From NCBI GenBank assembly GCA_937868675.1, contig CALMNJ010000406.1, positions 1 to 10,352 on the forward strand: a DNA stretch of 10,352 nt, read 5' to 3'. Source of the DNA: an uncultured Bacteroidota bacterium (GTDB lineage Bacteria > Bacteroidota > Bacteroidia > B-17B0 > Aurantibacillaceae). Position 1 is the first letter of the stretch. The number at the start of each line of letters is the position of its first letter. Shown here piece by piece: positions 6,901-10,352 of this stretch. The notes beneath the pieces were generated by a model, which had not been told where the DNA came from, did not search any database, and was given only the letters and a program-made list of their open reading frames with translations. A program made the translations under genes and the position numbers.

Positions 6901-7818
6901 TCAGGTTAATTTGTAAAAATCTTTTATGAAGCCTGCTTTGCCACTTTCCACATCTACTAACGGAAGTTCTTTTATTACCGGCAACCGTTCCCCGTGTGCC
7001 AGAAAAGTAAGTTCCCCACCCCTTCCTCTCGAATCCCGGTTTGCCGAAGCCCTGAAATCATCCGGAAGGCTGCACTTTCGGAATGGCGACGACAGATCGC
7101 GCCTCACAAAAAACGCGTTTACGCCAGCACCCGCTGTGCCAATAAAATCATAGCCCTTTCTATCGGCCAGATAACAAAATGCGGGTAGCGAAGCTCCAAA
7201 ATACAATTGCGAATAATGAGCGCCAGTCCGTGTAAAATCATCCCTGTATGGCACGCTTACCTTGTGATGAGCGCCAAATGCAGAGTTATATTCGCACATG
7301 ACGATGCGTGGTTTGATACAGTTAATGGCTTCCCATACCCAGTAATCATTCCCGTCAATATCCACGCTTAAAAGTCCAATGTCCTCCGTTTTGGTGTAAT
7401 CATTGATAAGATCGTTAATATTTTCTTTGGTAATAAAACTGTGAACTGCGCGCAGATCGTACTTCCAGTATATATAATCGTTCTGTATGTATTCAATATT
7501 CTGTTCCGACCCGTCAATTACCAAACCCGACCAGTGATTATTGATGAGCAGGAACCGTGTGTTGGATTCGGTGTAATTTTCAACGCCAAACTCAACAAAT
7601 ACCCTGTTAGGTATATCCATCTTGCTGATGATGTACTGAAGTATTCCATCCTCGCCCCGTTGCGAAAAAACCTGAAACTCGGCCTCTTCCAGCGACCTGA
7701 AAGTCTTTCCTGAATTAAGCGCCGACATGATTCTGCCATTGAGTACCAGGTTTTTCTGCACATCATAATTGAAACGATTGTAAACCCGGTGGTATATTTT
7801 TTTTATATAGTTACGCAT
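6901..7818 (-). CDS. FkbM-like SAM-dependent methyltransferase-type protein
   Basis: A 305-residue probable cytoplasmic protein with a Rossmann-type methyltransferase core. SQRGEDGIL (52-60) precedes VEFGVENYTESNTRFL (75-90), the likely SAM-binding glycine loop; LVIDGSE (99-105) places Asp102 where the cofactor ribose is usually held. LLSVDIDGNDYWVWEA (149-164) and VMCEYN (173-178) mark a distinct family, common in Bacteroidota polysaccharide loci and usually annotated as FkbM-like or hypothetical. FkbM enzymes are O-methyltransferases, so methylation of a sugar hydroxyl, possibly the chain terminus, is a fair inference. The DxDGND stretch could instead signal metal binding or another chemistry. 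The gene sits between two glycosyltransferase genes with gaps of 3 and 8 bases, so co-expression is likely. No signal peptide or membrane helix is visible. Confidence 0.78.
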   Translation of the reverse strand: MRNYIKKIYHRVYNRFNYDVQKNLVLNGRIMSALNSGKTFRSLEEAEFQVFSQRGEDGILQYIISKMDIPNRVFVEFGVENYTESNTRFLLINNHWSGLVIDGSEQNIEYIQNDYIYWKYDLRAVHSFITKENINDLINDYTKTEDIGLLSVDIDGNDYWVWEAINCIKPRIVMCEYNSAFGAHHKVSVPYRDDFTRTGAHYSQLYFGASLPAFCYLADRKGYDFIGTAGAGVNAFFVRRDLSSPFRKCSLPDDFRASANRDSRGRGGELTFLAHGERLPVIKELPLVDVESGKAGFIKDFYKLT

Positions 7819-7821
7819 GTT

Positions 7822-8763
7822 TTATTTCATGTTATAAATCTTACGAATAAGTCGTTGCGGCAGAAAAGAAAAAAAATACAAGAGGTAAGACGTCCGCTTC
7901 AAAGGTTCGTGTTTAAGCGAAGACAACAGGTGACGCCTGGCTTTCGCAGGTTGGTAATTATTCCAGAGATACTTTTTTGCAATCATCCGGTGATAAGAGC
8001 CAAGCTTTTTATCTGGATTCAGTTTCCTGGTATTGATCAATAACTCAATCCCTTCCTCCTCACTGATATGACCGTTTTGCATGGCTTTCTTTTTTAATTC
8101 ATTAAAACGGGGCGTACGATCTTTTTCATCAACCGTAACGGATGATGGATTGAACCTGACTTTGATAAGCGGCTGCCTGAAATTACACACTTTCCCGTAT
8201 TTTATCAGCTTTACCCACAAAAAGTAATCTTCAAAAGAATGCGCGCGCGGCTCATAACCACCAACATCCAGAACACTCTTTCTTGCATAAAATACACTGC
8301 TGTGAACAAAAGGGCAATAGTCGTTAATGCGCGATTTTATTTCTTCGTTACTGTACCCTGTATTATTATATGTAAACAGAAATTCACCTTCCTCACTCAT
8401 GTAATCAGCATCCGAACCAATCACAACATAATCCGGATTAGCCTGCATAAATAAATATTGCTGCTCCAGGCGATAAGGATAGCAAACATCATCAGCATCA
8501 AAGCGGGCAATGTATGTTCCCCGGGCCTCCCTTAAGCCTGCGTTAAGGGCAACCGACACACCGCCATTAACCTGATTTATGACGCGGATTCGCGGGTCGG
8601 TAAAGGAGGCTAATACATTACTTGTATGATCCGTGGAACCGTCGTTTACAATCAGCAATTCAAAATTAGTAAATGTTTGTTCGAGAACACTTTGAATTGC
8701 CTCTGCAATGTACTGTGCGGCATTATATGCAGGCATCAGAACAGTTATGGGCACTTCCGTCAT
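7822..8763 (-). CDS. Glycosyltransferase family 2 (GT-A fold)
   Basis: A 313-residue cytoplasmic or membrane-associated GT-A glycosyltransferase (PF00535). It shows VLMPAYNAAQYI (8-19), LIVNDGSTDHT (37-47), NGGVSVALNAGL (66-77) and the metal/nucleotide-binding DxD as FDADD (88-92). SFEDYFLW (176-183) supplies the acidic pair near the probable catalytic base. After about residue 215 the protein has a basic helical tail that ends LLYFFSFLPQRLIRKIY (294-310), probably a membrane-surface anchor; no full transmembrane span is evident. Its ATG overlaps the stop of the polymerase-like gene as ATGA (8763-8760), suggesting coupled translation. Donor and linkage are unknown; WcaA/RfbN-like enzymes adding rhamnose, galactose or glucose all belong here. 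Confidence 0.93.
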   Translation of the reverse strand: MTEVPITVLMPAYNAAQYIAEAIQSVLEQTFTNFELLIVNDGSTDHTSNVLASFTDPRIRVINQVNGGVSVALNAGLREARGTYIARFDADDVCYPYRLEQQYLFMQANPDYVVIGSDADYMSEEGEFLFTYNNTGYSNEEIKSRINDYCPFVHSSVFYARKSVLDVGGYEPRAHSFEDYFLWVKLIKYGKVCNFRQPLIKVRFNPSSVTVDEKDRTPRFNELKKKAMQNGHISEEEGIELLINTRKLNPDKKLGSYHRMIAKKYLWNNYQPAKARRHLLSSLKHEPLKRTSYLLYFFSFLPQRLIRKIYNMK

Positions 8764-10352
8764 ACCTGCACTTTGTTTTGTTCTTCTTCCCTAATTTTCA
8801 TGTCAAGCAACATCAGAAGTTCAAAAATAATCACAACGCTTAAACGCTCATACCAATAATCAAACAAAAAAAACATGAGCAGGGCTGGCAACAACATACG
8901 GCCATAGCTAAGATGACGATAGCGTTTAATAAAAAATCCGCAGTATAGCACAAAAAAGGCCAGGGCTCCCAGAATGCCGTATTCGCCTAACATCTGATTG
9001 TACCAACAAAACGGGAGATTGGTAATACTGTGTGTTTCGTCATCCCTAAACATAAGGTATTTAAAAATGGCCTCATGGTTGTTTTTAAATTCGAATGTTT
9101 CGTAATGTGGCAAAAGCATTAAAAGTCTCGAGTCTTCAACAATTCCGGAAGTGATAAAAGCCTGGCGCGATGAAAACGAACCTGCCCCGGCTCCGAACAA
9201 AAAGGCGGCAGCGCCCGACGATAAATAGGCAGCCGTTTGTTTAAACGATGTAATTTTTCCGGCCTCGTGTTCAAGATCAAATTTCTTTAACCGCCCGTAA
9301 TCAAAAAACGCTTTTTTTGATTTGGCTTTCTGCACCGAATCCTTTAGGTAAAAGACTTTGTTTTCCATACGACCGCGCTCTTTCTTCTCCTTATTGGCAT
9401 AAGAAGTAAATGAACTTAAAACACTTGTTTGTAGCTTATCAGTGGTTTCAGTTTCGGCAATCGCGTTCCTTTTGCGAAGGTACTGCAAATACAAATTAAT
9501 GAGTTCGTCCTTGGTATATACGCGCTTTTGCGGAATTAGCGCAATAGTCCCCGCTTTTTCAGAATCAACTTTTGCAGGCAATTCCTCTTTATTTTTTATT
9601 TTTAAATGTGCCGGTACTTTAGTAAGCACACTGGTCATATACTTTCCGTTGTCAGGCGTTATTTTATTGTAATACACGATAACGGCAAGCAGGCAAAATA
9701 CCGCGATGGTTTTATAAACCAATCCGGTTTTAAAAAAAAGAACATAACCCAAAAGGGCACATAAAATAAGCGTACCGAGATTGCTGCCGGTTAGTAAAAA
9801 CGGAGTGAGCGAAATCAGCGTAAAAACCAGACTGCCCCGGTAAATGAAAAATACACAAAGCATACAACAAATGGCAGTATTAACCAGATGCATGCCTCCA
9901 AAAGCGCCACCAATGAGGTCGCCTGAAGAAATACCATAGGGTGGCGGCGATATTTGAGTATATGGATTGAGGCTTTGGGTAGCCAGCATTATTTTAATAA
10001 GATCGGCCAGCGAAACGGCAAGATTTATACCAGCAAGCCATTTAAGCGTGGTTTCTGTCTTAACAACCGGCAACTGCGCAATAAATAACGACACCTGTCT
10101 GAAAGCCAGCAGCGCAGCGAGCCATAACCCCACGCAAACCAAAACTGCCACGATGTGTGAAACCGAAAGGTCGCCCGATACAAAAAAAAGATTTACCAGA
10201 GCCAGCACAGGCAGTGTAACATAAAACCAGACCAGCGCCCCGTTACGCCATTTAAAATCAGGTCTCCAGACATAAACACCTATCAGGGCTACAATCTTAA
10301 AAGAAATCCGGTAATTAGACATGAGCAACAAAAAGGATAGCAGTGCCGGATC
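8760..10352 (-). CDS. Wzy/O-antigen polymerase-like polytopic membrane protein with large polar insert (5' partial)
   Basis: The frame is open to the window edge: seven codons (DPALLSF) precede a TTG at 10331, so that TTG is probably not the true start and the first helix is cut. From the TTG it has 523 residues, longer than usual for Wzy/WaaL proteins. Hydrophobic segments lie near 11-22, 33-52, 59-77, 147-163, 167-181, 186-200, 207-221, 452-468 and 495-509. GDLIGGAFGGMH (137-148) and TGSNLGTL (181-188) precede a polar, Lys/Glu-rich region at about 222-365. The C-terminal part resembles the Wzy_C core: FLFGAGAGSF (377-386), then NQMLGEYGILGAL (445-457) after a second polar loop, and DYWYERLS (491-498). 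Polymerase or ligase activity is inferred from topology and motifs only. It is coupled by ATGA to the GT2 gene. Confidence 0.72.
   Translation of the reverse strand, partial: DPALLSFLLLMSNYRISFKIVALIGVYVWRPDFKWRNGALVWFYVTLPVLALVNLFFVSGDLSVSHIVAVLVCVGLWLAALLAFRQVSLFIAQLPVVKTETTLKWLAGINLAVSLADLIKIMLATQSLNPYTQISPPPYGISSGDLIGGAFGGMHLVNTAICCMLCVFFIYRGSLVFTLISLTPFLLTGSNLGTLILCALLGYVLFFKTGLVYKTIAVFCLLAVIVYYNKITPDNGKYMTSVLTKVPAHLKIKNKEELPAKVDSEKAGTIALIPQKRVYTKDELINLYLQYLRKRNAIAETETTDKLQTSVLSSFTSYANKEKKERGRMENKVFYLKDSVQKAKSKKAFFDYGRLKKFDLEHEAGKITSFKQTAAYLSSGAAAFLFGAGAGSFSSRQAFITSGIVEDSRLLMLLPHYETFEFKNNHEAIFKYLMFRDDETHSITNLPFCWYNQMLGEYGILGALAFFVLYCGFFIKRYRHLSYGRMLLPALLMFFLFDYWYERLSVVIIFELLMLLDMKIREEEQNKVQV

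Noticed and set aside
10329..10331. TTG at 10331 as the true start of the Wzy-like gene
   Set aside because: The frame stays open and hydrophobic up to the window edge, so the gene most likely starts outside and the first helix is cut.
1..10352. CRISPR arrays, tRNA/rRNA genes, insertion sequences, att sites
   Set aside because: No regularly spaced repeats, no RNA-gene-like segments, no transposase or integrase motifs were seen; nearly all of the window is accounted for by the minus-strand genes.

Overview
This window is one contiguous stretch of a surface-polysaccharide (O-antigen or capsule-type) biosynthesis locus. Every gene I can support lies on the minus strand, so transcription runs from position 10352 down to 1. 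Genes are tightly packed, with several ATGA or TTGA stop/start overlaps. I see no RNA gene, CRISPR array, insertion sequence or integrase. The protein families (a DUF1972-type glycosyltransferase, a Bacteroidota-style O-antigen ligase with HAGY, SR and HNQYL motifs, and a SVDIDGNDYW methyltransferase-like protein), the lack of clear Shine-Dalgarno sequences and a moderate GC content suggest a member of the Bacteroidota, perhaps a Cytophagia/Sphingobacteriia/Chitinophagia-type organism. That taxonomic call is inference.

In transcription order: a polytopic Wzy/O-antigen-polymerase-like protein whose 5' end is cut by the window edge (10352-8760); a family 2 glycosyltransferase (8763-7822); an FkbM-like SAM-dependent methyltransferase-type protein (7818-6901); a GT4 glycosyltransferase of MtfB type (6892-5789); a 111-base gap, the largest in the window, with an AT-rich imperfect palindrome; a second GT4 glycosyltransferase (5677-4544); a DUF1972/rhamnosyltransferase-like GT4 enzyme (4547-3462); an O-antigen ligase-like membrane protein with a TTG start (3465-2155); the ABC-2 permease Wzm (2114-1287); its ATPase Wzt with a C-terminal glycan-binding domain (1290-43); and the probable first 19 codons of another gene (58 to the left edge).

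Working model (inference): the four glycosyltransferases assemble a glycan on a lipid carrier at the cytoplasmic face. The FkbM-like protein may methylate it. Wzm/Wzt exports it, with the Wzt C-terminal domain probably recognising the chain or its end. The ligase-like protein transfers it to an acceptor in the periplasm. The role of the second polymerase-like protein, with its large polar insert, is unclear, because export by Wzm/Wzt normally needs no Wzy polymerase. No initiating phosphoglycosyltransferase, Wzx flippase, chain-length regulator or nucleotide-sugar gene is visible, so the locus continues beyond both edges.
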